A stretch of 64,000 nt of DNA. It comes from Corallococcus sp. AS-1-6. GTDB lineage: Bacteria; Myxococcota; Myxococcia; Myxococcales; Myxococcaceae. Below the pieces are notes generated by a model that saw only the letters and a list, made by a program, of their open reading frames with translations, ran no database searches and was not told the origin of the DNA. The stretch lies in the NCBI RefSeq assembly GCF_020037015.1, contig NZ_JAIQDE010000004.1, forward strand, positions 62,001 through 126,000, in the 5' to 3' direction. Of the stretch, positions 27,363 to 37,317 are shown piece after piece. The translations under genes and the position numbers were made by a program. Numbering within the stretch: position 1 is the stretch's first letter; the number at the start of each line of letters is the position of its first letter.

Positions 27363-28121
27363 TCAGGGGTCCTTCTTCTTCAGGCCGATGGTGATGGCGT
27401 CCTCTCCGTACTGGTCCGCCGTCGCGAGCTGGCCGTGGAAGGAGTTGTTCGCATCGCCCACCGTGAAGGCATGGACCTTGGGGATGGTGGTGCGCTCCTT
27501 GACCGCGTTGCCGCTGGCGGGCGCGCTCACCTCCGCGGTGAGGAACTGATTGCCGTCCCGCGCCACCACGGGCGCCGCGTGGTAGGGCGACTCGCCAACC
27601 CCTGGCTTTCCCTGCCGGACGATGGCGACCCCGTCTCCCACCTGGGGATCGACGTGCTCGTTGACCTGGGCCGCGTCTGTCTTCTTGGCCTTCTTCGACG
27701 CCTGGATGTTGGCCTTGTTGCTCACGCCGAAGTCCTCACCCGTCACGGCCACCTTGCTGTTGATGGTCCCCTTGCCTCGGGGGTCGTACTGCTTGTCATT
27801 CATCAGCTCTTCGGTGGTGAACAGGCAGTCCGGGACGCGCTTCTGCTTGTATTCGAACTTGTCGTACTGGGCCGTGCCACTCGTGTAGCTGCTCTGGCCA
27901 CTCTTCTCCGCACCCAGCGGCGGCGTGGCGGGGCGGCCGGGCTCCGTCCTCGCGAAGACGACCTTGTCGCCTTCCTTCGTCTGGTATTTCCCCGTCTCGG
28001 TGGGAGCGAAGCCCGCGGGCAGCGGCCGGGGCTTCTTCTCCGAGGAGGACGTCGCGGCGGGACGGTCGTAGGGCTTCGCCGTATGCAGTTTGGGCGAGGA
28101 ATCGCGGATGGGGCGGGGCAT
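27363..28121 (-). CDS. hypothetical protein, possibly a papain-fold (Cys/His) hydrolase
   Basis: The ATG at 28,121 has CTGGAG 8 nt upstream and gives 252 residues; an earlier ATG at 28,157 is possible. The N-terminus is Pro/Lys-rich and disordered. The C-terminal about 150 residues contain PDCLFTTEELMND, VGDGVAIVRQ, SPYHAAPVVARDGNQFLTAE and HAFTVGDA. A Cys before a helix and a later YHAAPVVA-His strand are arranged as in NlpC/P60 or papain-like folds, with Glu as a possible third residue. This is a pattern guess; it could also be a secreted effector. No signal peptide or immunity-like neighbour is seen. Confidence 0.5.
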   Translation of the reverse strand: MPRPIRDSSPKLHTAKPYDRPAATSSSEKKPRPLPAGFAPTETGKYQTKEGDKVVFARTEPGRPATPPLGAEKSGQSSYTSGTAQYDKFEYKQKRVPDCLFTTEELMNDKQYDPRGKGTINSKVAVTGEDFGVSNKANIQASKKAKKTDAAQVNEHVDPQVGDGVAIVRQGKPGVGESPYHAAPVVARDGNQFLTAEVSAPASGNAVKERTTIPKVHAFTVGDANNSFHGQLATADQYGEDAITIGLKKKDP

Positions 28122-28340
28122 GGCGGTGACTCCAGGGCAATGACTGACGGTCATACTACCGCCGTCTGGAAAGGGTGAAGGCAAACCCTCTCCAGCGTCA
28201 TGTGCGACCCTGGCGGATGCCAGGAGTTCGCGGCCCCCTGCGCGGAATCCAACACCTGCCTGCCCTCCAGACGGACCTCGCGGTCCGCCGTCACGCCTGG
28301 GGCTCCGGCGTCCAGGGCTGTGGACGCCGTGCACCGCGCT

Positions 28341-30101
28341 TCACGGGTGCGCGGAGTGCGCGGGGCGGGCGACAGGCTCCAGGGGCACGGGGTGCGCCGG
28401 GAGCGCGACGGCCGGCTCCAGGGGCGCGGGGGGCATGAGGCCCGCCCCCAGGAGCGCGCCCTCGAGCGAGCCGTGCAGCCGCTTCTCGAGCAGGTGCTGC
28501 GTGAGCGGCTCGAGCGCGGCCTCCAGGTGGGGCGGCACCTTCACCAGGGCCAGGTGCGAGCCGCGCACGGCGAGGAACTCCGCCAGGTACTGGAGCGTCG
28601 CCACCCCCGCGGCGTCCACGAGCGACACCCGCGACAGGTCGACCACCACGAGCTTCGCCCAGGGCGGACCCTCGACGAGGTCGTAGAGCTTGAGGTGGTT
28701 GATGAACAGGATGGGCCCGTCCACGCGGGCGACCATGAGGTCCATCGCCTCCGGGGAGTTGGAGGCCTCCGGGGGCTGCATGTGCAGGCCGCGCTGGAGC
28801 TGCGACGCATCCGTCACCCGCTGCACCTCCAGCCGCAGGGCGCCGTGGCGCCGCACGTAGAGGATGCTCGCCAGCGCGAGCCCGGCCCCGATGCCGGCGA
28901 ACACGTTGAACACTGCAATGCCCAGCGCGGTGACGACCACCACGCTCAACGTCGACTTGGATTGATTCCACATGGCAACAAGGCCCTCCAGATTGAGCAG
29001 GCGCACCCCCACGACGAGCAGGATGGCGGTGAGTGCGGCGATGGGGATGCGCGCCACCAGGGACGCGAGCAGCGCCATGGCCACGAAGAGCCACAGGGCG
29101 TGCAGGACAGAGGCGGCGCGGGTGCGCGCACCCGCCTGGATGGACGCGCTGGCGCGCACGATGGCGCCCATCACGGGGAAGCCGCCGAACACTCCGGCCG
29201 CGATGTTGGCCAGGCCCATGCCGATGAGGTCCTGGTCCAGGTCGCTGTGGGTGCGCGCCCCCGTCAGCGCATCCAGGGAGCTGGTCGCGAGCAGCGAGCC
29301 GAGCGACGCCAGCAGCGCGAGGCCCACGGCCGCCGGCAGGAGGCTCGCGAGGTGCACGCCCTCGAAGGACGGCAGCGCCGGCACGGGCAGCGAGCGCGGC
29401 AGGGCGCCCACCGCGTCGTAGCCCGCCCCCAGCGAGACCATGAGCACGGTGCCGAGCGTCAGCCCCACGAGCACCGCGGGGATGCGCTTGTGCACCCGGG
29501 GCAGGGTCACCATGGCCAGCGCGGTGAGCGCTCCGGCCGCGACCCCGAGCCAGCCCACGTGGCTCCCCCAGGTGCGCTGCATCACGAGCGCCACGGCGTT
29601 CGCGTGCGTGTCCTCCACCGCGAACAGCCGCGGAAGCTGCGTGTTGAGCAGCAGCAGCCCGATGCCCACCGTGAAGCCCATCACCACCGGCCGGGGGATG
29701 AGCCGCGCGAAGCGCCCGGCGCGCACGAGCCCCAGCGCCACCTGCATGAAGCCCGCGAGCACCGTGGCGATGGCGAGCCCCGCGGCCCCGTGCGCCGCCA
29801 CGATGGCGGCGGCCAGGGGCAGCAGCGCCGCCTCCGGGCCCGTGACCTGGAAGCGGCTGCCGCTGAGCAGCCCGCCCACGACGCCGGCCACCACGCCGGA
29901 GACGAGCCCCACGCTCGCGGGCAGTCCCGCCGCGGTGGCCAGCGCGACGTTGAGGGGAAGGGCGACGCAGGCCACGCTCAGGCCCGCGGCGGCGTCGGCT
30001 GGCAGGCTGCTTGGGTGCACCATCTCGCGCCAGCTTTGGAGGAGCTCGCCCGCACGCCGGGTCGAGAAAGATCGCTTGGAGAGAGCGGTTGTCGAACGCA
30101 T
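28341..30101 (-). CDS. SulP-family anion transporter with STAS domain (second copy)
   Basis: The 586-residue protein has about 12 membrane segments beginning PADAAAGLSVACVALPLNVALATAAGLP, the SulP block GVFGGFPVMGAIVRASASIQAGARTR, and a full cytoplasmic STAS domain (about 460-555, VDGPILFINHLKLYDLV, LVVVDLSRVSLVDAAGVATLQYL). It differs from the first SulP gene in having the longer STAS domain and no carbonic anhydrase partner. Starts at GTG 30,113, ATG 30,101 and ATG 30,023 are possible; the last fits best if the candidate sigma-54 promoter at 30,116-30,132 is used. It is divergent from a kinase/sigma-54 regulator pair. Confidence 0.88.
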   Translation of the reverse strand: MRSTTALSKRSFSTRRAGELLQSWREMVHPSSLPADAAAGLSVACVALPLNVALATAAGLPASVGLVSGVVAGVVGGLLSGSRFQVTGPEAALLPLAAAIVAAHGAAGLAIATVLAGFMQVALGLVRAGRFARLIPRPVVMGFTVGIGLLLLNTQLPRLFAVEDTHANAVALVMQRTWGSHVGWLGVAAGALTALAMVTLPRVHKRIPAVLVGLTLGTVLMVSLGAGYDAVGALPRSLPVPALPSFEGVHLASLLPAAVGLALLASLGSLLATSSLDALTGARTHSDLDQDLIGMGLANIAAGVFGGFPVMGAIVRASASIQAGARTRAASVLHALWLFVAMALLASLVARIPIAALTAILLVVGVRLLNLEGLVAMWNQSKSTLSVVVVTALGIAVFNVFAGIGAGLALASILYVRRHGALRLEVQRVTDASQLQRGLHMQPPEASNSPEAMDLMVARVDGPILFINHLKLYDLVEGPPWAKLVVVDLSRVSLVDAAGVATLQYLAEFLAVRGSHLALVKVPPHLEAALEPLTQHLLEKRLHGSLEGALLGAGLMPPAPLEPAVALPAHPVPLEPVARPAHSAHP

Positions 30102-30115
30102 GGACGAACGCACCT

Positions 30116-30132
30116 TTCAGGTGCCGTGCCAG
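30116..30132 (-). promoter_or_regulatory. possible sigma-54 promoter with a non-consensus -12 element
   Basis: On the minus strand CTGGCACGG matches the -24 consensus perfectly. The correctly spaced -12 element reads CTGA instead of TTGC and lacks the conserved GC. It would start transcription near 30,105. Confidence 0.35.
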
Positions 30133-30160
30133 CCGCTGTTCCAGAGGGCGGCGTATCCCG

Positions 30161-30220
30161 CTGTCGGTCCACCCCAGCAGCGCCCCTGTCGGCCCGGACC
30201 GACACTGTCGGGACCGACAG
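30161..30220. promoter_or_regulatory. CTGTCGG/CCGACAG inverted repeats between divergent genes
   Basis: CTGTCGG occurs as a half-site at 30,161-30,167. It also forms inverted pairs TGTCGG-N6-CCGACA (30,187-30,204) and CTGTCGG-GA-CCGACAG (30,205-30,220). They lie between the second SulP gene and the kinase/sigma-54 regulator operon, where activator dimers would bind. Confidence 0.55.
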
Positions 30221-30261
30221 ACGGCCGTGCGAAGGGACGGGCCGGGCGCGCGGACGCGCGT

Positions 30262-30267
30262 TAGATT
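30262..30267 (+). promoter_or_regulatory. -10 element for a probable leaderless kinase transcript
   Basis: TAGATT lies 7 nt before the ATG at 30,275, with GCGCGCC between and no ribosome-binding site. The same arrangement precedes 16,651. Confidence 0.5.
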
Positions 30268-30274
30268 GCGCGCC

Positions 30275-31760
30275 ATGTTGGTGCTCCGACTGCGCGCCCG
30301 GCTCCTGTTGTCCTACGCGGTGGTCACCGCGCTGCTGGTGGCCGCGTTCTCCCAGATGGCCGTGGGCCTCATGCACACCCACGAGGTGGTGGCGAGCGTG
30401 GGCCAGGAGGAGCTCGCGTCCTTCGAGCGGGAGCAGCGTGTGTACGTCGCGGCCTGGGCGCTCGAGCTGGCGGTGCGGCGCGGGGTGGTGGCCTGCGAGC
30501 AGCACGACAGCAGCGCGGTCTCCGTGCACCACGCTGTCGCCAACGCACGCCAGGACCTCCAGGCCGCGCTCCGCGCCGGCACGGAGCGGCTCGATGCGGG
30601 CTTCCGCGCGAGCGCCCAGGACTACGTGCAGTACGCGCTGCAACTGGAGCAGGCCGGCACCTGTGAGTCGATGGTGTCGTTCCCCCTGCGGGAGCGGCGG
30701 CTTCAGTTGGATGAGGTCCTCACCACGGTGTGGTCCGAGCGCACGCGGGACATGCGCCTGGCCATCCAGGCGAAGGAGGACCACGCGCGCGCCATCGGCT
30801 CGGCGGCGCTGCGCTCCGGTGGACTCTTCGGCCTGCTGGGCATCCTCGCCGCGGGGGCGCTCGCCTTGTCTCAGGCGCGCGCGGTGTCGAACTCGGTGGC
30901 GCTGCTCTCCACGCACGCGCGCCGCATCGGCCAGGGGGACTTCAGCCCGCTGCCCCCGTTGCGCGGCCCCGAGGAGCTGCGCGCGCTCTCGCTGGACCTG
31001 GACCGCATGCGGGGGCGGCTGGCGGAGTTGGATCAGCTCAAGAGCGCGTTCGTGGCCTCGGTGTCCCACGACCTGCGCACGCCGCTGGCCCGGGTGCGCG
31101 AGGCCCTCTCGCTCCTGGGCGATGGCAGCACGGGCCCCCTGACGCAGCAGCAGGCCCGCGTGGTGAAGCTCGCCCAGGCGGCGTGCGAGCGGGAGATTCG
31201 CATGGTGACCTCCGTGCTGGACCTGTCGCGCGTGCAGTCCGGCCAGCCGCTGCAGCGCAACGCCGGGGCCTCGGTGGAGCAGATCGTCCAGCACGTCCTC
31301 CAGGACCTCGCCTTCGAAGCGGATGAGCGCAAGGTCCACCTGGTGTACGACGCGTCCTCCAAGCCCGTGCGTGCGCCCATGGATACCGCGCTGGTCGAGC
31401 GCGCCCTGTCCAACCTGGTGAGCAACGCCATCTCCGTCTCCAGCGCGGGCAAGACGGTGCGGATCACGTGTGAGCTGGTGAGCCGCAAGCGCCCTGGCGC
31501 CGCCAGCACCGTGCCCGCGGTCCAACTGTCCGTGTCGGACGAGGGCCCGGGCGTGCCCGCGCACGCGCGCGAGTGGATCTTCCGGCCCTTCGCGAGCCTG
31601 GAGGTCGGCGGGCGCCGCAGCACGGGGCTGGGCCTGACCATCGCGCGGGAGATGATCACCGCGCACGGAGGGGAGCTGTCGCTCGCGGAGACGTCCGGGC
31701 CCGGCGCCACCTTCACCTTCTGGATTCCCCTTGAAGACCCCGCGACCCCTGGAGTCCGCC

Positions 31761-31771
<11 letters not shown>
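30275..31771 (+). CDS. membrane sensor histidine kinase (HAMP-HisKA-HATPase)
   Basis: The 498-residue kinase has a transmembrane helix at about 8-30 (RLLLSYAVVTALLVAAFSQM), a mostly helical extracytoplasmic region of about 145 residues, and a second helix at about 182-202. HAMP (VALLSTHARRIGQGDFSPLP), HisKA (His265 in FVASVSHDLRTPLARV) and HATPase (NLVSNAISVSSAG, VSDEGPGVP, STGLGLTIA) follow. The helical sensor resembles four-helix-bundle input domains. Its 3' end overlaps the regulator gene by 11 bp. The divergent SulP gene is a probable target of the pair. Confidence 0.92.
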
Positions 31772-33206
<1,435 letters not shown>

Positions 33207-33481
33207 GCCCGCCCGCCGGCACCCGGCAGACATGCTGGGCGGGAGGCGGCGCGCTGCGCACGCACACCGCCAGGTGCTGCGCCGTGGCCTTGTCTCCGAC
33301 GCGGAGCCCATGGCGTAGGGGAAGTAGGCGCCCGCCCGGGCTGGGCTGGCCACCCGGCCCGGCAGGTCAGCGTCCCGTCGTGCCGTCCCAGCGCAATCAG
33401 CGAAGGTGCCGCTTCGCGGTCAGGGAGGTGCGCCTCCTTCGGCGTGAAATCAGGTTCTCGTGGAGTCGCACGGAGGCTGAA
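33207..33481. other. intergenic region, no gene seen
   Basis: No terminator hairpin with a T-run, tRNA or conserved small frame is apparent. The 60 bp before 33,482 have lower GC and probably contain the promoter of the lyase gene. Confidence 0.4.
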
Positions 33482-34363
33482 ATGCAAGAACCGGGAACCG
33501 AGACGCAGCTTGAGGAGACGGACGTCCGCGAGGTTGAACGCTGGCCCATCATCGCTCCAGAGACATTCGCCAGCCCGTCCGCCGCCGCTCCGCTGTGGCG
33601 AGGCTTTGACAGCCCGACCTTCGCGGCTTGGGACCAGACGCAGGTCCAGGACTCGAGAACGGGCAGCACCATCTCCAAGACCCCGGAGATGGCAAACAGC
33701 GTGATGAGCGTCCGTCCCGTCGCCGACCCGGCCCTCCGTCACTTCGGTGAGCCCTACAACTTCTATGTCACGGTGAGGAAGCGGACCGATGGCGTCAGCA
33801 GGAGCGAGCTCGTCCACTTCCCGAAGAACGGCTCCAAGGATGGACAGCAATACTTCTATCGCTGGAGTACCTGGTTTCCGAAGGAGGACGCCCAGGGGAA
33901 GAAGCTCTTCCCCATCGGGCCGGGCGAGCGGGGCGTCTGGCAGGTCTTCACGCAATGGCATCAGGCCAGTGACCAGGGGAGCCCGCCCATCGCCTTCAGC
34001 GTCAAGAACAAGAACAAGAAGCCTTACATCGGGCTCGAGTTTGATGGAAATGAGCCCAGTTGGACCGTTCCGTTCGAATACAACGAATGGCACAACTTCG
34101 TGGTGCGGGTGAAGTTCTCGAACAAGACGAAGGACGGGCACCCGGTCGGTGAAGTCGAGCTCTGGTACAGCACGGGGACGGACCTTCCCCAGCCGATGGG
34201 GTCCTGGAACGTGATGACGACCGCCACCAAGGGTTCGCAGCGCCCGTACCTGAAGCATGGGCTGTACCGGAGCCAGAAGTACTACGGTGAGCGCGTCAGC
34301 TACCTGGTCCACAGCGGCATGATGGAAGGGCTGACCCTGGCCTCCGTGTTCCCCTGTTCCTAG
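33482..34363 (+). CDS. polysaccharide lyase (heparin lyase I/PF14099-like)
   Basis: The ATG at 33,482 gives 293 residues. A short Glu-rich N-terminus precedes a jelly-roll-like domain with marks of the family: YFYRWSTWFPKED, VFTQWHQASDQGSPPIAFSV (QWH at about 158-160), FEYNEWHNFVVRVKFS, VELWYSTG, and YLKHGLYRSQKYYGE. The family cleaves uronic-acid-containing or related polysaccharides by beta-elimination. No signal peptide is visible at this start, and upstream codons do not supply one, so export is unexplained. GC is lower than that of neighbours, hinting at horizontal origin. Confidence 0.75.
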   Translation: MQEPGTETQLEETDVREVERWPIIAPETFASPSAAAPLWRGFDSPTFAAWDQTQVQDSRTGSTISKTPEMANSVMSVRPVADPALRHFGEPYNFYVTVRKRTDGVSRSELVHFPKNGSKDGQQYFYRWSTWFPKEDAQGKKLFPIGPGERGVWQVFTQWHQASDQGSPPIAFSVKNKNKKPYIGLEFDGNEPSWTVPFEYNEWHNFVVRVKFSNKTKDGHPVGEVELWYSTGTDLPQPMGSWNVMTTATKGSQRPYLKHGLYRSQKYYGERVSYLVHSGMMEGLTLASVFPCS

Positions 34364-34424
34364 CGGACCTCACGGGAGCGGCCCCTTCCCGGTGACCTGA
34401 CAGACTTTGGACATGGTGGTTTCC

Positions 34425-34862
34425 TCAAACCGCTTCAATGGAGAAGAAGAGGCGCCGCATCCTGTCCTTCGCGATGGCGGGCGAGCGGTGGACGACGCCG
34501 TTGCCGATGTTCCCGGGCCACGCCTCGCCCTTGAGGAGCGCGACGTCGAAGCGCTCCAGGGGCCGGACGAAGGCGCCCGGGCGCGCCACCTGACCGTCGG
34601 GGCCCAACGCGCTCCGGACGACCTGGGGGTTCTCCAGCCACCCGGTGGCGGGGCCCGCATAGGTGCACAGCAGCCGCACCCCCACCCGGTCCACGTGGAA
34701 GCGCGGACACAGGTCCCGCCCCAGCGTGTGCAGCCGCACGCCGAGCGACCCGGCGCCCAGCAGGTCCACCTAGAGCCGCGGCAGGAAGTTCAGGTCCTCC
34801 ACCCACGCGTCGAACAGGGCGCCTGCTCGCGGGAGGGCAGTGACGGGGCCGCGTGCATCACG
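34425..34862 (-). pseudogene. broken DUF1826 gene
   Basis: The reading frame holds LFDAWVEDLNFLPRL, an in-frame TAG (34,770-34,772 region), then VDLLGAGSLGVRL, RVGVRLLCTYAGPATGWLEN and VVHRSPAI, all characteristic of DUF1826. The N-terminal half of the about 200-residue family is missing. The only ATG, at 34,862 overlapping the CobW stop, is in a different frame ([13 protein letters not shown]). So the gene has an internal deletion or frameshift and an amber stop. DUF1826 genes commonly accompany CobW GTPases and L33 paralogues in zinc-starvation operons. Confidence 0.75.
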
Positions 34863-36102
34863 CCACCTCCTCCGCGGGTGCGTCGTCCGCGGCCCGCGTC
34901 ACCACCCAGTCCGGAAAGGGGTCCTTCATCCGGGCCCAGCGCGCCGGCCCGCGCGCCAGCTCCTCGGCGGTCAGCAGGCACGCCTCGAGCTGCCGCGCCA
35001 TCACCTCATGGTCCGCGTCCCGGGTGATGAAGACGAGCTCCTGCCGCCGGTCTCCATGCGGGCCCACCCGTTCGCGCTCGATCTCCGCCCGCGCCTCCGC
35101 GTCGTCCGGCCACTCGGAGCGGGGGACGGCGTCCCACCACAGCCCGCCGGGCTCGAAGCTGCACGCGCCCCCCGCCTGGGCCCACAGCCCGGCCAGGTCA
35201 TGGCGCGTGGCGAGCCAGAAGAAGCCCTTGGAGCGGAGCACGCCCTTCCAACTGCCGTGGATGAAGCGCCACAGCCTGGAGGGATGGAAGGGCACCCGGC
35301 TGCGGAAGACGAAGCTGCGGATGCCGTACTCCTCCGTCTCCGGGGTGTGCTCGCCCCGCAGCTCCTTGAGCCATCCCGGAGCGCGCCGGGCGCGCTCGAA
35401 GTCGAAGCGGCCCGTGTTCAGCACCGCCGCGAGCGGGACGCGCCCCCGCTCCGCCGTGACGAGGCTCGCCTCCGGGTTGAGCTTGCGCAGCACCTGGGCC
35501 AGCCGGGCCACGTCCTCCGGCGGGACGAGGTCCGTCTTGTTGAGGACGAGCACATCCGCGAACTCCACCTGCTCCACCAGCAGGTCCACCACCGTGCGCT
35601 CGTCCTCCTGCGCCGCGGTGAGTCCGCGCTCCGCCAGCGCGTCCGCCCCCTCCCAGTCCCTCAGGAAGTTGAGCGCGTCCACCACCGTCACCAGGGTGTC
35701 GAGCCGGGCCACGTCCGACAGGCCCTGGCCGGATTCGTCCGTGAAGGTGAACGTCTCCGCCACGGGCAGCGGCTCGGAGATGCCGGTGGATTCGATGAGG
35801 AGGTAGTCGAAGCGCCCCTGCCGGGCGAGCCGGGCGACCTCCCGGAGCAGGTCCTCGCGCAGCGTGCAGCAGATGCAGCCGTTGGACAGCTCCACGAGCT
35901 GCTCGTCCACGCGGCTCAGCGCCGCGGCGCCGCCGACGAGCTTCGCGTCGATGTTCACCTCGCTCATGTCGTTGACGATGACCGCCACGCGCAGCCCCTC
36001 GCGGTTGTGCAGGACGTGGTTGAGGATCGTCGTCTTCCCCGCGCCGAGGAACCCGGAGAGGACGGTGACGGGCAGCCGGGCCGGAGCCTCCAGCGCGCTC
36101 AA
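34858..36102 (-). CDS. CobW/COG0523 GTPase, probable zinc metallochaperone
   Basis: The start is a TTG at 36,102 overlapping the L33 stop (TTGA) with GGAGGG upstream; this gives 414 residues. The G domain has Walker A GFLGAGKT (about 17-24), the COG0523 metal motif CICC in [17 protein letters not shown] and NKTDL. The C-terminal CobW_C domain follows ([15 protein letters not shown]). COG0523 proteins deliver zinc or other metals to clients using GTP. Linkage to a Cys-less L33 and to DUF1826 places this member in the zinc-starvation class. Confidence 0.9.
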   Translation of the reverse strand: MSALEAPARLPVTVLSGFLGAGKTTILNHVLHNREGLRVAVIVNDMSEVNIDAKLVGGAAALSRVDEQLVELSNGCICCTLREDLLREVARLARQGRFDYLLIESTGISEPLPVAETFTFTDESGQGLSDVARLDTLVTVVDALNFLRDWEGADALAERGLTAAQEDERTVVDLLVEQVEFADVLVLNKTDLVPPEDVARLAQVLRKLNPEASLVTAERGRVPLAAVLNTGRFDFERARRAPGWLKELRGEHTPETEEYGIRSFVFRSRVPFHPSRLWRFIHGSWKGVLRSKGFFWLATRHDLAGLWAQAGGACSFEPGGLWWDAVPRSEWPDDAEARAEIERERVGPHGDRRQELVFITRDADHEVMARQLEACLLTAEELARGPARWARMKDPFPDWVVTRAADDAPAEEVA

Positions 36103-36263
36103 GGCTTGCCCTCCACGAAGAGCACGTGCTTGCGGACGCGCGGGTCGTACTTCTTGAGCTGGAGCTTCTCCTGCGACTTCCGCTTGTTCTTCGTCGTTGT
36201 GTAGAAGTAGCCGGTGTTCGCGGTCGAGACGAGATGGATGATGGTGCGGTTGCCCTTGGGCAT
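36099..36263 (-). CDS. rpmG: 50S ribosomal protein L33, zinc-independent (Cys-less) paralogue
   Basis: The ATG at 36,263 gives a 54-residue protein, [20 protein letters not shown]..., of standard L33 length. None of the four cysteines of zinc-binding L33 is present, so it is the C- form that replaces the zinc-containing copy during zinc shortage. It is coupled to the CobW gene by a TTGA overlap. A second, Cys-containing rpmG elsewhere in the genome is expected. Confidence 0.93.
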   Translation of the reverse strand: MPKGNRTIIHLVSTANTGYFYTTTKNKRKSQEKLQLKKYDPRVRKHVLFVEGKP

Positions 36264-36354
36264 GGCGCGAGTCCTTGAAGGCGGGGTCAGGGGGAGCGCG
36301 AGCGGGCGCACGGGGGCGCCAGCGCACCGCGCTCAAGAGACGGCACGACACTGA

Positions 36355-36768
36355 CTACGCGCGGGGAGGAGAGCCCTTCGGCGCGGTGAACAGCGGTTCG
36401 AGCTGGGGGGGCACCCGCGACAGGCTCACGGCCCGGGACGCCTCCTGGGGGGAGACACCCGTCCCCCAGGCCTGGCTCGGGCCGCTCAGCCCCTGACGCG
36501 CCCATGCGCCGAGCAGTGGGCACTGCTCATGCCCCCCACCCCCGAAGCCCTCGGGGGCGGCGTGGAGGACGCGCGGCACGGCGGTGTCCGCCACGGCCAG
36601 CCGGGGCCCGTCATCCGCCGCCGGCGCCGCGTCCTCGAAGGTCCCATGCGCGGCGCAAAAGCGGTGGGCGTGGGTGCCGTGCAGCAGCGCCAGCAGGGGC
36701 ACGAGCAGCCACACGGCCGCGAGAACCCCCGCTCCAAGGCGCCGAGGATGTGAAAGCCAGGGCCTCAT
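36355..36768 (-). CDS. small envelope protein with His/Cys motifs, first gene of zinc-starvation operon
   Basis: The 137-residue protein has a hydrophobic segment (about 12-28, GAGVLAAVWLLVPLLALLHG) followed directly by HGTHAHRFCAAHGTF and later GGGGHEQCPLL. The clustered His and Cys could bind metal; the layout is reminiscent of DUF2946-like proteins. The ATG at 36,768 is 12 bp from an AT-rich palindrome. It lies 91 bp upstream of the L33 gene in the same direction. Its role is probably metal binding at the membrane, inferred from composition and context. Confidence 0.6.
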   Translation of the reverse strand: MRPWLSHPRRLGAGVLAAVWLLVPLLALLHGTHAHRFCAAHGTFEDAAPAADDGPRLAVADTAVPRVLHAAPEGFGGGGHEQCPLLGAWARQGLSGPSQAWGTGVSPQEASRAVSLSRVPPQLEPLFTAPKGSPPRA

Positions 36769-36780
36769 GGGTGAGGGTTG

Positions 36781-36804
36781 TTAATGTAACTTGGTTGCAA
36801 TTAA
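36781..36804 (-). promoter_or_regulatory. candidate Zur operator
   Basis: An AT-rich imperfect palindrome, TTAATGTAAC-TTG-GTTGCAATTAA, stands out in GC-rich DNA 12 bp upstream of the operon start. Its half-sites (TTAAT[T]GYAAC) and position over the promoter suit a Fur-family repressor. The operon content points to Zur. Confidence 0.5.
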
Positions 36805-36899
36805 AGGCAAGCGGGCGATGCTCGGGGCTGCGTGGAGGAGCGCGCCAACGACCGTCGTCAGGAGCCGTCGTCCGCGGCCGGGAGGGCCAGAAAAGCGAA

Positions 36900-36927
36900 A
36901 GGCCCGGAACCTTTCGGTTCCGGGCCT
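36900..36927 (-). terminator. intrinsic terminator behind the tRNA 3' end
   Basis: A perfect 12-bp stem (AGGCCCGGAACC with GGTTCCGGGCCT) and 4-nt loop is followed on the minus strand by TTCGCTTTTC. It lies 9 bp beyond the tRNA 3'-end fragment, as expected for the terminator of the original tRNA gene. Confidence 0.8.
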
Positions 36928-36936
36928 CTCTAGTGG

Positions 36937-36962
36937 CGAGGAGTACGGGACTTGAACCCGTA
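36937..36962 (-). repeat. tRNA 3'-end fragment (copy 2), prophage attachment site
   Basis: It is identical over 26 bp to 7,018-7,043. The minus strand gives a T-arm with loop TTCAAGT, the acceptor strand ACTCCTC and G, here followed by an encoded CCA (36,934-36,936). The rest of the tRNA is missing because prophage DNA begins at about 36,963. In tRNA-integrating phages this end keeps the displaced 3' piece and the terminator, while the intact tRNA is rebuilt at the other end, here beyond the window. Confidence 0.75.
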
Positions 36963-37128
36963 CGTCAAGGCGCAGGGTGCGTCACCGAGCGCCACCGAGC
37001 CCCAGGATTCCGGGCGTTTGACCGTCGTGCCCGCCACGTTGGCGCATGCTGCGCCACCCGCCTGTCACCACGCCGTGACAGCCTCCCAACCCCTCCCGGG
37101 CGCCGTCATCCGGCAGTCCCTGGGGGTG

Positions 37129-37317
37129 ATGGCGGCGGGCTCCGGCCGCGAGAGGAAGGAGAACGCCAAGGTCGCCGCCTTCGCGGCCGTGGGCGCGATG
37201 GAGCGGCTGTGCGAGGTGCTCCACGTCGAGGCCGGGCACGGCGACATGCCGTGGACGAAGTGCTCCCGCTGCCTGGAGTTGATGGGCGTCAAGGCGATGG
37301 AGGTGGTCCGTGGGTAG
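37129..37317 (+). CDS. small prophage protein (62 aa)
   Basis: The product MAAGSGRERKENAKVAAFAA... is mainly helical with WTKCSRCLELMG, a CxxC pair that could bind zinc or be incidental. The start is either the ATG at 37,129 or a GTG three bases earlier. Its TAG overlaps the GTG start of the next gene. The 165 bp between the attachment site and this gene show no other frame. Confidence 0.6.
   Translation: MAAGSGRERKENAKVAAFAAVGAMERLCEVLHVEAGHGDMPWTKCSRCLELMGVKAMEVVRG

Noticed and set aside
30262-30277. A sigma-54 -12 element (TTGC) before the second kinase gene
   Set aside because: ATTGCG resembles TTGC, but no TGGCAC-like -24 element lies at the required distance upstream.
28200-31142. A 980-codon open frame across the second SulP gene and kinase
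   Set aside because: It is antisense to the SulP gene and out of frame with the kinase; composition is His/Gln/Arg/Gly-rich as in GC-rich antisense frames, with no domain.
36963-37128. Phage integrase next to the attachment site
   Set aside because: Only 165 bp without a coding frame separate the repeat from the first small gene; no tyrosine or serine recombinase motif occurs in the window.
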